In this document: positions 1 through 6,312 of the stretch, in pieces
Numbering within the stretch: the stretch's first letter is position 1
Layout of the letters: each line of letters opens with the position of its first letter
Source: Methanobacteriota archaeon
GTDB lineage: Archaea; Thermoplasmatota; Poseidoniia; Poseidoniales; Poseidoniaceae
Direction: 5' to 3'
NCBI GenBank assembly: GCA_002727695.1
Contig: PBXT01000001.1
Location: forward strand, 1 to 6,312
DNA: 6,312 bases
Notes under the pieces: model-generated
The model's input: only the letters and a program-made list of their open reading frames with translations
Databases searched by the model: none
Told to the model about the DNA's origin: nothing
Program-made: the position numbers and the translations under genes

Positions 1-3000
1 GCAACCACATCGGAGAAATGTATGAGATGCCAGGCGACATCTACGACATCGATGTATCCCCTGATGGAACTATGCTAGTAGTGACCAGCGGGAATGGTGG
101 TTGCAGAGTCATTAATTCAACAACAGGTTCACTGGTTGCAGATCTATGGAACAATTCCACAAATAGCGGTGTTTTCGAAGTTGCCTGGTCTAATGATGGT
201 TCAATGATTTTCGCAGGAGGCTTCGATTCTAAGTTGGTTTGGTTCGATACCTCTAATTGGTCTGAGATCAGGAATGAGTCCATATTGCCCGGTTGGATAA
301 GTGGGATTGATACTACTCCCGATGACCGGTTATTGCTATTCTCTTCTAACAACAATCTGCGTGGATATTGGACTAGTAACGGAACAATGGCGCTAAACAT
401 GACTAATCACACTGAATATATCCGCACAGTCAAGGTTAGTCCAGATGGCCGATATGTCGCAACTGGTTCTAATGATAATTCTATCAAAATCACTGACATT
501 GCAAATCAAACTGTGATTCAGACAATACAGACTTGGTCTGATGTTTATGACATCGATTTTTCTGCCGATGGAGGCACATTAGTCGCTGCTAGAGGTCGAG
601 CGGACTCCATGTCTGCATACAGTACAGATACCTGGAATTCGCTTGGCTCTATGGAAGGTTTCGGAAATAACGGTAACAACCGGGGCGTATATTCGGTAGA
701 GTTCCACGAAGATGGTGACAAGTTAGCAGTTGGCTGGCGTAGGGGTTACGTTTCCTTGCACATGGCTGCTGATTCATACATCCGAGTACATGGTCAGTAC
801 TACACCTCTCTTATGGAGAGTCCTTGGAGATCAACTTTCCCAACCAATGACGAATCTGTTAGGGTATGGGATTACGATCGAGTGACCACAACCTTGGATG
901 TTTGTGATTCTAAGCATTACATCGGTTCAAGCACAAATGGTGTCAGCCCGCAGTATGCTGACAAAGCTGCAAATTATTCTGAAACTGGATTATGGGACTG
1001 CAAGTACACTGAAAGCCAAATTCTTGAGATACCTTACGGTCGAGCGGCTGGGGCGCTAATGGTCACATCTGGAGGAAATACAGAAACATGCCTACAAACA
1101 ATAGGTGGACTTTCCATGGGTCAAGTCAGGTGGATAATTTCTGGCTCGACAAAAAGCACATTGACTTCGCCAGGTGGAATGCCTGCATTGAACTGGAATT
1201 CTGTGGTTCCAAATGATGATGGAAATGGTATTCCAGAATGGATTGATTTAGACGCCTCATGCCCAGACACAGAGATTGTTTTGTCTCACCGATGGGAGAA
1301 TAAGACAGATACCACCATTCTACACGAAACAGTACTGTGTGCAAATTGCGCGCAAACTGACTCGATATATTCCTCTAGTTCATCGAGATATCGCGCCATT
1401 GCAGGGGAGTTCAGGTCGGATGTAACTCAGGGTGTTGCTGCATCATCTGGAGAGGGTTCGATTGGTTTTACAGAAATGGTTTATGCAACTAACAATAATA
1501 ACGGATTATACATTGTTCCATTAGTCGACAATTTCACTCATGGTGCTGCTGACGCAATTGCTAATGGTGGTGTAGCAATTAACGCATCAGTTAATTCCTC
1601 ACGCAGTGGGGAGTGGCCGCTTCAAACCGACATGCGAGCATTTATTTCATTGGACCAGATTTCTAAGAATCTGGATTTCCTTAAGTTCCTACTGACAGAT
1701 TTGGGACAACTAAAGTGGGAGCAAATGGGCTTTACAGGACTTGATGCTTGGGGCCTATACACATCTTGGGCTAAACTTGGAGTAAATATGTCCTATTTGC
1801 TTCCTGATGCCGATTCTGATGGTATTTGGGATGGTGATGACCTTTGTCCAGAAACAGAACTAGGGTTGTCCGTTAACATGCAAGGTTGTGCTGAAAACCA
1901 ACTCGACGAGGATAATGATGGATTTACCAACGACATAGATGACTGTGATGATGTAGCTGGAACTTCAATCTACGGTAGTGTTGGATGTCCTGATGCTGAC
2001 GGAGACGGCTGGCAGGACTCTGATGATAGCCATCCTAATGACAATTCGGAGTGGAATGATACAGATATGGATGGATTTGGAGATAACTCTGATGATTGCA
2101 TTAATGAGTCAGGAAATTCCACTCAAGACTTGCTAGGTTGCATCGATTCAGATGGTGATGGTTGGTCTGATTCGGGAGATGATTTCCCTGAAGATCCGCT
2201 AGAATGGAAGGATTCTGATTTGGATGGATATGGCGATAATGCTGACGTATTCCCGTTTGAGGTCACACAATGGTTAGATTCAGACGGCGATGGATTTGGT
2301 GACAACAACACCGGTCTTGAAGGAGACGACTGCGTAAATGTGAGTGGTTCTTCGAATATGGACGGCTTATTCGGGTGCATAGATTCTGATGGTGATGGAT
2401 GGGCGGATTCAATCGACGATTTGCCATCTAATCCTGAGCAATACAGAGATGTTGATGGGGATGGTGTTGGAGATAGTGCAGTATCTGGTTACTATGATTT
2501 GTGTATTGACACATCTGCAGATGAAATAGCAATGGTTGATGCAAACGGTTGTGGGCCCTCACAGAGAGATGTTGATTACGATTCATTTAACGACGATGTC
2601 GACCAATGTCCGAACACTCCACTTTTACAATCGACAATGGTCAATACAACTCTCTACTTAGATGATGATAACACAGTGCTAAATCCGTTTGTAGGATGCG
2701 CTCCTTCGGAGATTGATGCTGATGGTGATTTAGTAACCTCAGACTTAGATTGGGATGACAACAATCCGTATCAGTGGGCAGATACTGATGGTGATGGTTA
2801 CGGAGATAATTCCGATGAGCAAGGAGGAGATGATTGTCCTACACAGAAGGGTACTTCGATTTACGACCAAGTCGGATGTTTCGACCTTGATGGTGACGGA
2901 TGGTCATTCGACCATGATTTTAACGATGGTGATGCTACTCAATGGAACGACACTGACGGTGATGGATTCGGTGATAATTGGGATAATCCTGATTGGAACG

Positions 3001-3521
3001 AATCTAGAATTTACGGAGAATTTGTCATAGGAGCTACACAACCGGACAGGTGTCCTAACGAATACTCTGCATTCCTATACTCAGATACACAAGGCTGCCT
3101 TTCCAGTTTGGAAGTTGTTGAGGAAGACAAGCAAAAGTCCAGCCAAGATTCTGAGGAAGAAGATTCCAACTTCGTTCTAATATTAGGAATAGCAGGAGTA
3201 GGAATCGTACTAATCTTATTCGGAGCGATCGCTGTATTGATTCGAAAGAAACCGAAATCGGGAGCAAAACCTGGCAAGGCTGTTCATCCATCTTTGGAGG
3301 ATGTCAATGATGGAGAGGTCGATACTGAATCATTAGCATCTGCAGAGCAGGTAATGCAAGAAGTAGAATCAGAGAAGTTAATCGAACATGTTTCGTCTTG
3401 GGAAGAACTACCAGAAGGCGAATGGTTGCCGAATGATGAGAACGGTGTCAATTGGTATCAGGATAATGACGGACGCTACTGGTACTCTACCGATGATGGG
3501 TTCAGAGTTTGGAATGATTGA
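1..3521 (+). CDS. Large surface protein, 5'-truncated: WD40-like propeller, TSP3 calcium-binding repeats, C-terminal TM anchor
   Basis: The reading frame is open to the left window edge (first full codon at 3), so the ATG at 18 is probably internal; a propeller blade is already in progress there and no signal peptide is visible. Numbering from that ATG: residues 6-290 carry about six or seven WD40-like blades (for example VKVSPDGRYVATGSNDNSIK, later VRVWDYDR). Residues 290-595 form a middle region I do not recognise, with a CANC pair at 441-444. Residues 597-1027 are TSP3-type DxDxDG repeats, a family that binds calcium. Next come an acidic linker, one hydrophobic helix (1052-1075) followed by RKKPK, and a tail of about 90 residues ending in a W/Y-rich motif. 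The positive-inside rule puts the repeats outside and the tail in the cytoplasm. More than twenty N-x-S/T sequons suggest N-glycosylation. The likely role is adhesion, recognition or envelope structure (inference). No enzymatic motif is seen. Confidence 0.9.
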   Translation, partial: NHIGEMYEMPGDIYDIDVSPDGTMLVVTSGNGGCRVINSTTGSLVADLWNNSTNSGVFEVAWSNDGSMIFAGGFDSKLVWFDTSNWSEIRNESILPGWISGIDTTPDDRLLLFSSNNNLRGYWTSNGTMALNMTNHTEYIRTVKVSPDGRYVATGSNDNSIKITDIANQTVIQTIQTWSDVYDIDFSADGGTLVAARGRADSMSAYSTDTWNSLGSMEGFGNNGNNRGVYSVEFHEDGDKLAVGWRRGYVSLHMAADSYIRVHGQYYTSLMESPWRSTFPTNDESVRVWDYDRVTTTLDVCDSKHYIGSSTNGVSPQYADKAANYSETGLWDCKYTESQILEIPYGRAAGALMVTSGGNTETCLQTIGGLSMGQVRWIISGSTKSTLTSPGGMPALNWNSVVPNDDGNGIPEWIDLDASCPDTEIVLSHRWENKTDTTILHETVLCANCAQTDSIYSSSSSRYRAIAGEFRSDVTQGVAASSGEGSIGFTEMVYATNNNNGLYIVPLVDNFTHGAADAIANGGVAINASVNSSRSGEWPLQTDMRAFISLDQISKNLDFLKFLLTDLGQLKWEQMGFTGLDAWGLYTSWAKLGVNMSYLLPDADSDGIWDGDDLCPETELGLSVNMQGCAENQLDEDNDGFTNDIDDCDDVAGTSIYGSVGCPDADGDGWQDSDDSHPNDNSEWNDTDMDGFGDNSDDCINESGNSTQDLLGCIDSDGDGWSDSGDDFPEDPLEWKDSDLDGYGDNADVFPFEVTQWLDSDGDGFGDNNTGLEGDDCVNVSGSSNMDGLFGCIDSDGDGWADSIDDLPSNPEQYRDVDGDGVGDSAVSGYYDLCIDTSADEIAMVDANGCGPSQRDVDYDSFNDDVDQCPNTPLLQSTMVNTTLYLDDDNTVLNPFVGCAPSEIDADGDLVTSDLDWDDNNPYQWADTDGDGYGDNSDEQGGDDCPTQKGTSIYDQVGCFDLDGDGWSFDHDFNDGDATQWNDTDGDGFGDNWDNPDWNESRIYGEFVIGATQPDRCPNEYSAFLYSDTQGCLSSLEVVEEDKQKSSQDSEEEDSNFVLILGIAGVGIVLILFGAIAVLIRKKPKSGAKPGKAVHPSLEDVNDGEVDTESLASAEQVMQEVESEKLIEHVSSWEELPEGEWLPNDENGVNWYQDNDGRYWYSTDDGFRVWND
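1806..3098 (+). repeat. Protein-level tandem repeat block: TSP3 DxDxDG units with paired cysteines
   Basis: This part of the surface-protein gene encodes about fourteen acidic loops of the form D-x-D-x-D-G-x-x-D, typical of thrombospondin type 3 calcium-binding repeats. Eight segments of the form D-x-C...G-C are interspersed, with cysteines at residues 610/624, 643/657, 694/708, 772/787, 829/845, 864/894, 940/954 and 1012/1027. Four pairs are 14 residues apart, three are 15 or 16, and one is 30. The repeats are strongly diverged at DNA level, but gatggtgatgg-like cores recur, so the block is an old protein repeat and not a recent DNA duplication. Rigid calcium-loaded stalks are the known role of this repeat class; a stalk holding the propeller away from the membrane is an inference. 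Confidence 0.88.
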
Positions 3522-3530
3522 AATTATCAA
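3521..3530 (+). promoter_or_regulatory. Possible TATA-like element ahead of the SDR gene
   Basis: An AT-rich stretch (AAATTATCAA) sits with its centre about 29 bases before the SDR start at 3555. In archaea a TATA box lies roughly 25-30 bases before the transcript start, so this spacing would give a leaderless or nearly leaderless mRNA. That would agree with the absence of a Shine-Dalgarno sequence before this ATG. The element is short, lies directly after the upstream stop codon and could be chance. Confidence 0.25.
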
Positions 3531-3554
3531 AGACTGAATCATCCTAACGACACC

Positions 3555-4295
3555 ATGCAAGATGTATTTCTCATCACAGGTGCTTCCAAAGGTTTGGGCC
3601 GCTCATTGGCTCTATCAATCGCTGAATCAGGCGGTGTAGTGATAGCGCTGGCAAGAGAAAGTCTAGAATTAGAATCTGTTGAAGTTGAATTGAAGAAAAT
3701 CTCCAAAGAATCCCTAGCTGTTGTTTGTGACCTGGCAGATTCTTCACAAATTTCACGGACTGCGGAAATGATAGCTTCTAGTTTTGGTCACCTATCTGGT
3801 ATTATCCATAATGCTGGAATCATCAATCCGATTGGGAATATGCTCGATGTTGAAAGAGAAGGGTGGGAGAAAACAATCCAGGTTAACCTGTTGGGGGTCC
3901 AAGACTTAACTCGCTCTTTAGAATCTATAATCGGAGGAGAAAATCACACGCGGATTACCACCATTTCTAGTGGCGCAGCTCAGCGCTCTTTACACGGCTG
4001 GAGCGCATATTGTGTATCCAAGGCTGGTCTTGATATGTGGACTAAATGCATGGCGGAGGAAGGAGAAAATGCGAACATTTCGGCTATTGCAATCGCACCC
4101 GGCATTGTCGATACAGGTATGCAGCAAGAAATCCGACAAGCTGATGAATCTTCATTTCCTTTGTTACAAAATTTCAAGGATTATTACAGAAATGGAGAGT
4201 TGTCAAAACCTGATGATGTAGCAATAAAATTACTTCCTTACTGCCTCGGAAAGTTGGGTATGAATGGTGATAGATTGGATGTACGTAACTTGTGA
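3555..4295 (+). CDS. Short-chain dehydrogenase/reductase, sepiapterin reductase / benzil reductase-like
   Basis: This is a complete 246-residue classical SDR, a Rossmann-fold NAD(P)H-dependent oxidoreductase expected in the cytoplasm. It has the cofactor glycine motif TGASKGLG at residues 8-15, HNAG at 85-88, and a full catalytic tetrad: N111 (QVNLLG), S139 (ISSG), Y152 and K156 (YCVSK). PG follows in APGIVDTGMQ. An Arg after the second strand (ALARE) and Lys12 in the glycine loop favour NADPH. The segment after the PG motif (GMQQEIR, then ADESSFPLL, then a KPDDVA-type element) resembles sepiapterin reductase and (S)-benzoin-forming benzil reductases more than the FabG ketoacyl reductases; this is recalled family resemblance and the substrate is not known. 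The start is the only sensible ATG, eight codons before the glycine motif. It lies 33 bases after the surface-protein stop in the same frame and has no recognisable ribosome binding site. Confidence 0.92.
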   Translation: MQDVFLITGASKGLGRSLALSIAESGGVVIALARESLELESVEVELKKISKESLAVVCDLADSSQISRTAEMIASSFGHLSGIIHNAGIINPIGNMLDVEREGWEKTIQVNLLGVQDLTRSLESIIGGENHTRITTISSGAAQRSLHGWSAYCVSKAGLDMWTKCMAEEGENANISAIAIAPGIVDTGMQQEIRQADESSFPLLQNFKDYYRNGELSKPDDVAIKLLPYCLGKLGMNGDRLDVRNL

Positions 4296-4310
4296 TACTC
4301 AGCCGTATCA

Positions 4311-4337
4311 ATGGTAACGGTCATAAGCCCTAACCAT
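4311..4337 (+). promoter_or_regulatory. Imperfect inverted repeat between SDR and aIF5A genes
   Basis: In the 64-base gap, the left arm ATGGTAACGG (4311-4320) and right arm CCCTAACCAT (4328-4337) pair at eight of ten positions around a seven-base loop, TCATAAG. No T-tract follows, so it is not a standard terminator. TCATAAG itself is about 33-39 bases before the aIF5A start and could be a weak TATA-like element. Either reading is tentative. Confidence 0.2.
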
Positions 4338-4350
4338 AGCCTAAGGCACA

Positions 4351-4355
4351 GGGAG
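4351..4355 (+). promoter_or_regulatory. Probable ribosome binding site of aIF5A gene
   Basis: GGGAG lies four bases before the ATG at 4360. It is a partial match to the anti-Shine-Dalgarno complement and slightly close, but it supports the chosen start, as does the usual archaeal aIF5A N-terminus right after it. Confidence 0.5.
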
Positions 4356-4359
4356 CCAT

Positions 4360-4746
4360 ATGCCGGGAACAACTCGTGTGGAAATTCGAACACTGAAGGT
4401 CGGTCGATACTGCTGTGTCGAGGACAAAGCGTACAAGATCAATTCAATATCAAAATCCAAGCCGGGTAAGCACGGTTCTGCTAAGGCAAGACTTGAACTG
4501 ATCGACATTTTCACTGGCCAGAAAATCTCTCACGTAGGAAGCGTAACCGATTCTATCAACGTACCACTGATCGAGAAAGGAACCGCAATGGTAACTCACA
4601 TCGAAGGTGCTGAGGTTCATGCCATGAACATGCGTGACCACTCAATGATGATTCTTCCACTAGAGGAAGAAATGGAAATTGATGCAGGTAAGGAAATCAT
4701 GTGGATGGAAGCTTTGGGCTTGTACAAGATCATCCGTGACCACTGA
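4360..4746 (+). CDS. eif5A: Translation factor aIF5A (archaeal eIF5A / EF-P homologue), hypusine-containing
   Basis: This is a complete 128-residue protein of normal length for archaeal IF5A. The family binds the ribosome near the E/P site and helps peptide-bond formation at difficult sequences such as proline runs. The N-terminal SH3-like KOW-type domain (about residues 8-70) carries the loop SKPGKHGSAK, in which Lys37 is the residue modified to hypusine or deoxyhypusine by deoxyhypusine synthase. The C-terminal OB-fold domain covers about residues 72-128 and ends in LGLYKIIRDH, as expected for the short archaeal form. All key positions of the loop are intact. The gene follows the SDR after 64 bases and precedes the OPT transporter by about 20 bases. 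No deoxyhypusine synthase gene is in the window. Confidence 0.97.
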   Translation: MPGTTRVEIRTLKVGRYCCVEDKAYKINSISKSKPGKHGSAKARLELIDIFTGQKISHVGSVTDSINVPLIEKGTAMVTHIEGAEVHAMNMRDHSMMILPLEEEMEIDAGKEIMWMEALGLYKIIRDH

Positions 4747-4768
4747 TATTTCTCCTTGAGGTGAAATG
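4747..4768 (+). promoter_or_regulatory. Possible hairpin over the aIF5A-OPT gap, covering the OPT ribosome binding site
   Basis: The bases between the aIF5A stop and the OPT start can fold back on themselves: TATTTC (4747-4752) pairs with GAAATG (4763-4768, one T-G wobble), then a T-T mismatch, then CC (4754-4755) with GG (4760-4761), leaving a TTGA loop. This would place GAGGTGA and the first of two adjacent ATG codons in the structure. Translation of aIF5A up to its stop would keep it open, so translational coupling is conceivable. The stem is short and AT-rich, hence marginal stability. Confidence 0.3.
4758..4764 (+). promoter_or_regulatory. Strong ribosome binding site of the OPT transporter gene
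   Basis: GAGGTGA matches seven bases of the complement of the archaeal 16S rRNA 3' end. Two consecutive in-frame ATGs follow at 4766 and 4769. GAGG is four bases from the first and seven from the second, so the second is the better placed start; the difference is a single Met. Confidence 0.75.
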
Positions 4769-6312
4769 ATGGGTGTCAAGAAATCCGCATATAGACAACC
4801 GGTAACACCGGAAGGTCTCAAAGCGATCGAAAGTGGCACTCTTACTTGGTTAGATGACGAGATGTACAACAACCTGAATACGGGTGTCCTCGAACAATAT
4901 CTCGAAGAGAAAAATCTGGAAGAGGCATTCGAAGTTTCTCACTGGGATACCAGGAAAGTGATGATTGGTATCGGGATTGGTGCAATTTTCTCAGGTGTTA
5001 CCGCCTATATCGGTCTGAAACTTGGTCTTGCAATATCAGCAGCCTGGTACATCGCATACGTTTTGGGTATGGCTTTGAAATGGTCTCCATCTGAAGTCAA
5101 TATTGCAACATCGGCAACTACCGGTGCAACTCACGCATCAACCGGATTCATTTTCACTTTCCCTGCAATCTTCTTGCTTGCTGCTGACCCCCAATATTGG
5201 TTATCGGATGGTCCTCTAATTGTATTGGGTGAAGGCGAAACAATGCGCCTAGCATTCGTAGGAATCGTTGCATCAATGTTTGCTGGATTCCTTGGTGTGA
5301 TGTATTTCATTATCTTTAGGCGTGTATGGCTGGTTGAAGACCCTCTTCCTTTGCCCGGTTTCGAAGCTACCTTGAAGATGCTTGACATTGCAAGTGATGT
5401 AAGCACAGGTGCGGTTGAGCATGCTAGAGAATCACTGAAGACAATAGGTGTATGGACTGCAATAACGATGGTTGGTTTATTCTTAATCGAGTACCCCCTA
5501 GTATGGATGGACGGTAAAAGACAGGCATTAAGCGACTACCTCGCTGAACTATTGACCGGTGATACATTCGGTCTAGCATCATTTTATTCTCATGCAAAGA
5601 TACACCAGCCAGGAGAAGTAGTTGATGGAGTTGCGAGAGGTCCTGCTCACTATAATCCTGATACGGTATTCAATCCTTTCATGTACACATATGTCGGTGT
5701 TGCGCTAACTCCTTCCATGTTTGCTATTGGATGGTTCATGAAAACCAGAGTAGCATTCCTTGTCAATCTAGGTACAATTGTAGGATGGTTCTTCTTGGTT
5801 CCTCTTGCAGTTGCAACCAACTTACCAGTCTATGAAGGACAGATTGGGGCAAGTGTTCCTTTGCAAGACCTTCCTGCAGCACTTCATACTGTTAACCCAA
5901 CAGACTATCCTAGTTCAACCGGTGCAGTCCAGATGTATGCCTTCGCAAAAGCTGTACGGTTCATTGCTATTGGAGCAATTGTCGGTGGTGGAATTTTCGG
6001 TCTTCTGAAGATGTGGAAGACATTCGCAAACATCTTTGTCGACATTGGAAAAGCGTTCAAGGGTGATAGTGGAAAGGAGTACATGGAAGGTAAGGGATGG
6101 TATGAGTGGCCATTGGCACACATTCCAATCTTCATGCTTCTTACATTCGGTTCAATGATTGTAATATTCATGCTGGGAGAATTCCCGCTAATCGCAAGCA
6201 TCGTGTTCTCTCTCATTCTATTGATGACAACTTTCCTGCTTGGTGCTATCGCTGTTAGGGTTATGGGAGAAACGGGTATTGAACCTGTTTCTGGAACATC
6301 TTTCATTGTTCT
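4769..6312 (+). CDS. OPT-family transporter (oligopeptide / metal-chelate type), 3'-truncated by window end
   Basis: The frame is open from the start to the last base, giving 514 residues without a stop; the C-terminus lies beyond the window. OPT proteins are polytopic inner-membrane secondary transporters for small peptides or, in the YSL branch, metal chelates. Family marks are AYIGLKLGLAIS at residues 79-90 (OPT signature YxGLKxGxxxS), EDPLPLPGFEAT at 190-201 (matching the family's LPFPxxxA element), and GETGIEP near 500-506 (the family's GETGxNP-like motif). Hydrophobic segments lie around 64-90, 92-103, 127-139, 162-184, 226-245, 308-324, 328-350, 393-413, 452-471 and 474-497. About 63 hydrophilic residues precede the first one. 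Bacterial and archaeal members are usually about 550-700 residues, so roughly 50-200 may be missing. The substrate cannot be read from sequence. The gene probably shares a transcript with aIF5A. Confidence 0.94.
   Translation, partial: MGVKKSAYRQPVTPEGLKAIESGTLTWLDDEMYNNLNTGVLEQYLEEKNLEEAFEVSHWDTRKVMIGIGIGAIFSGVTAYIGLKLGLAISAAWYIAYVLGMALKWSPSEVNIATSATTGATHASTGFIFTFPAIFLLAADPQYWLSDGPLIVLGEGETMRLAFVGIVASMFAGFLGVMYFIIFRRVWLVEDPLPLPGFEATLKMLDIASDVSTGAVEHARESLKTIGVWTAITMVGLFLIEYPLVWMDGKRQALSDYLAELLTGDTFGLASFYSHAKIHQPGEVVDGVARGPAHYNPDTVFNPFMYTYVGVALTPSMFAIGWFMKTRVAFLVNLGTIVGWFFLVPLAVATNLPVYEGQIGASVPLQDLPAALHTVNPTDYPSSTGAVQMYAFAKAVRFIAIGAIVGGGIFGLLKMWKTFANIFVDIGKAFKGDSGKEYMEGKGWYEWPLAHIPIFMLLTFGSMIVIFMLGEFPLIASIVFSLILLMTTFLLGAIAVRVMGETGIEPVSGTSFIV

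Noticed and set aside
18..20. ATG at 18 as the true start of the large surface protein, with GGAG at 12-15 as its ribosome binding site
   Set aside because: GGAG is only two bases from the ATG, the frame is open to the window edge, no signal peptide follows, and the sequence begins in the middle of a propeller. A truncated gene fits better.
2123..2380. Minus-strand open frame rich in Ser and Pro across the TSP3 repeats
   Set aside because: It is the antisense image of the repetitive GAT/GGT codons; its low-complexity product and lack of start context show it is a shadow.
1806..3000. Recurring gatggtgatgg cores as a possible CRISPR-like or DNA tandem repeat array
   Set aside because: Spacing is irregular and the copies are diverged in a codon-consistent way; the repetition is explained by DxDGDG protein loops.
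3011..3291. Two overlapping minus-strand open frames opposite the TM and linker region
   Set aside because: The + strand here encodes a convincing TM helix, stop-transfer charges and tail; the antisense products look like no known protein and have no start signals.
3519..3554. Readthrough of the TGA at 3519, since the SDR lies in the same frame with no other stop between
   Set aside because: The surface protein ends in a complete-looking C-terminal motif, the SDR begins at its normal N-terminus, and a cytosolic SDR fused to a TM protein tail has no support. A shared frame occurs by chance one time in three.
4296..4359. Small RNA or tRNA gene in the longest gap
   Set aside because: The gap is 64 bases, too short for a full tRNA with flanks, and shows no T-loop GTTCRANNC or acceptor-stem pattern.
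5905..6306. 133-codon minus-strand open frame inside the OPT gene
   Set aside because: It lies fully antisense to a well-supported OPT coding region with clear family motifs; its product shows no recognisable domain.

Overview
The window reads as a piece of an archaeal chromosome. The strongest evidence is a complete archaeal-type translation factor aIF5A with its hypusination loop, and a ribosome binding site (GAGGTGA) that matches the archaeal 16S 3' end. A long surface protein combining a beta-propeller, thrombospondin type 3 (TSP3) calcium-binding repeats and a C-terminal membrane anchor, together with moderate GC and close gene packing, suggests a planktonic marine euryarchaeon of the Marine Group II / Poseidoniales type. 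That placement is inferred from general resemblance; no taxonomic search was possible.

Layout: all four genes are on the + strand and coding density is very high, with gaps of only 33, 64 and about 20 bases. (1) Positions 1-3521 hold the 3' part of a large cell-surface protein: WD40-like propeller, a cysteine-bearing middle region I do not recognise, about fourteen DxDxDG TSP3 units, one transmembrane helix, and a short cytoplasmic tail ending in an aromatic/acidic motif. Its 5' end is outside the window. (2) Positions 3555-4295 hold a short-chain dehydrogenase/reductase resembling the sepiapterin reductase / benzil reductase branch. (3) Positions 4360-4746 hold aIF5A. (4) From about 4769 to the window end runs an OPT-family (oligopeptide/metal-chelate) transporter cut off by the window edge.

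Working relationships: aIF5A and the OPT transporter are about 20 bases apart and could be co-transcribed; the gap between them can fold into a small hairpin that buries the transporter's ribosome binding site. The surface protein and the SDR have no obvious functional link to each other or to aIF5A. No RNA genes, mobile elements, CRISPR arrays, origins or attachment sites were seen, and there is no gene-free stretch longer than 64 bases. I see no clear sign of an undescribed multi-gene system. The most unusual content is within the large surface protein: its higher-order Cys-paired repeat, unassigned middle region and aromatic cytoplasmic tail.
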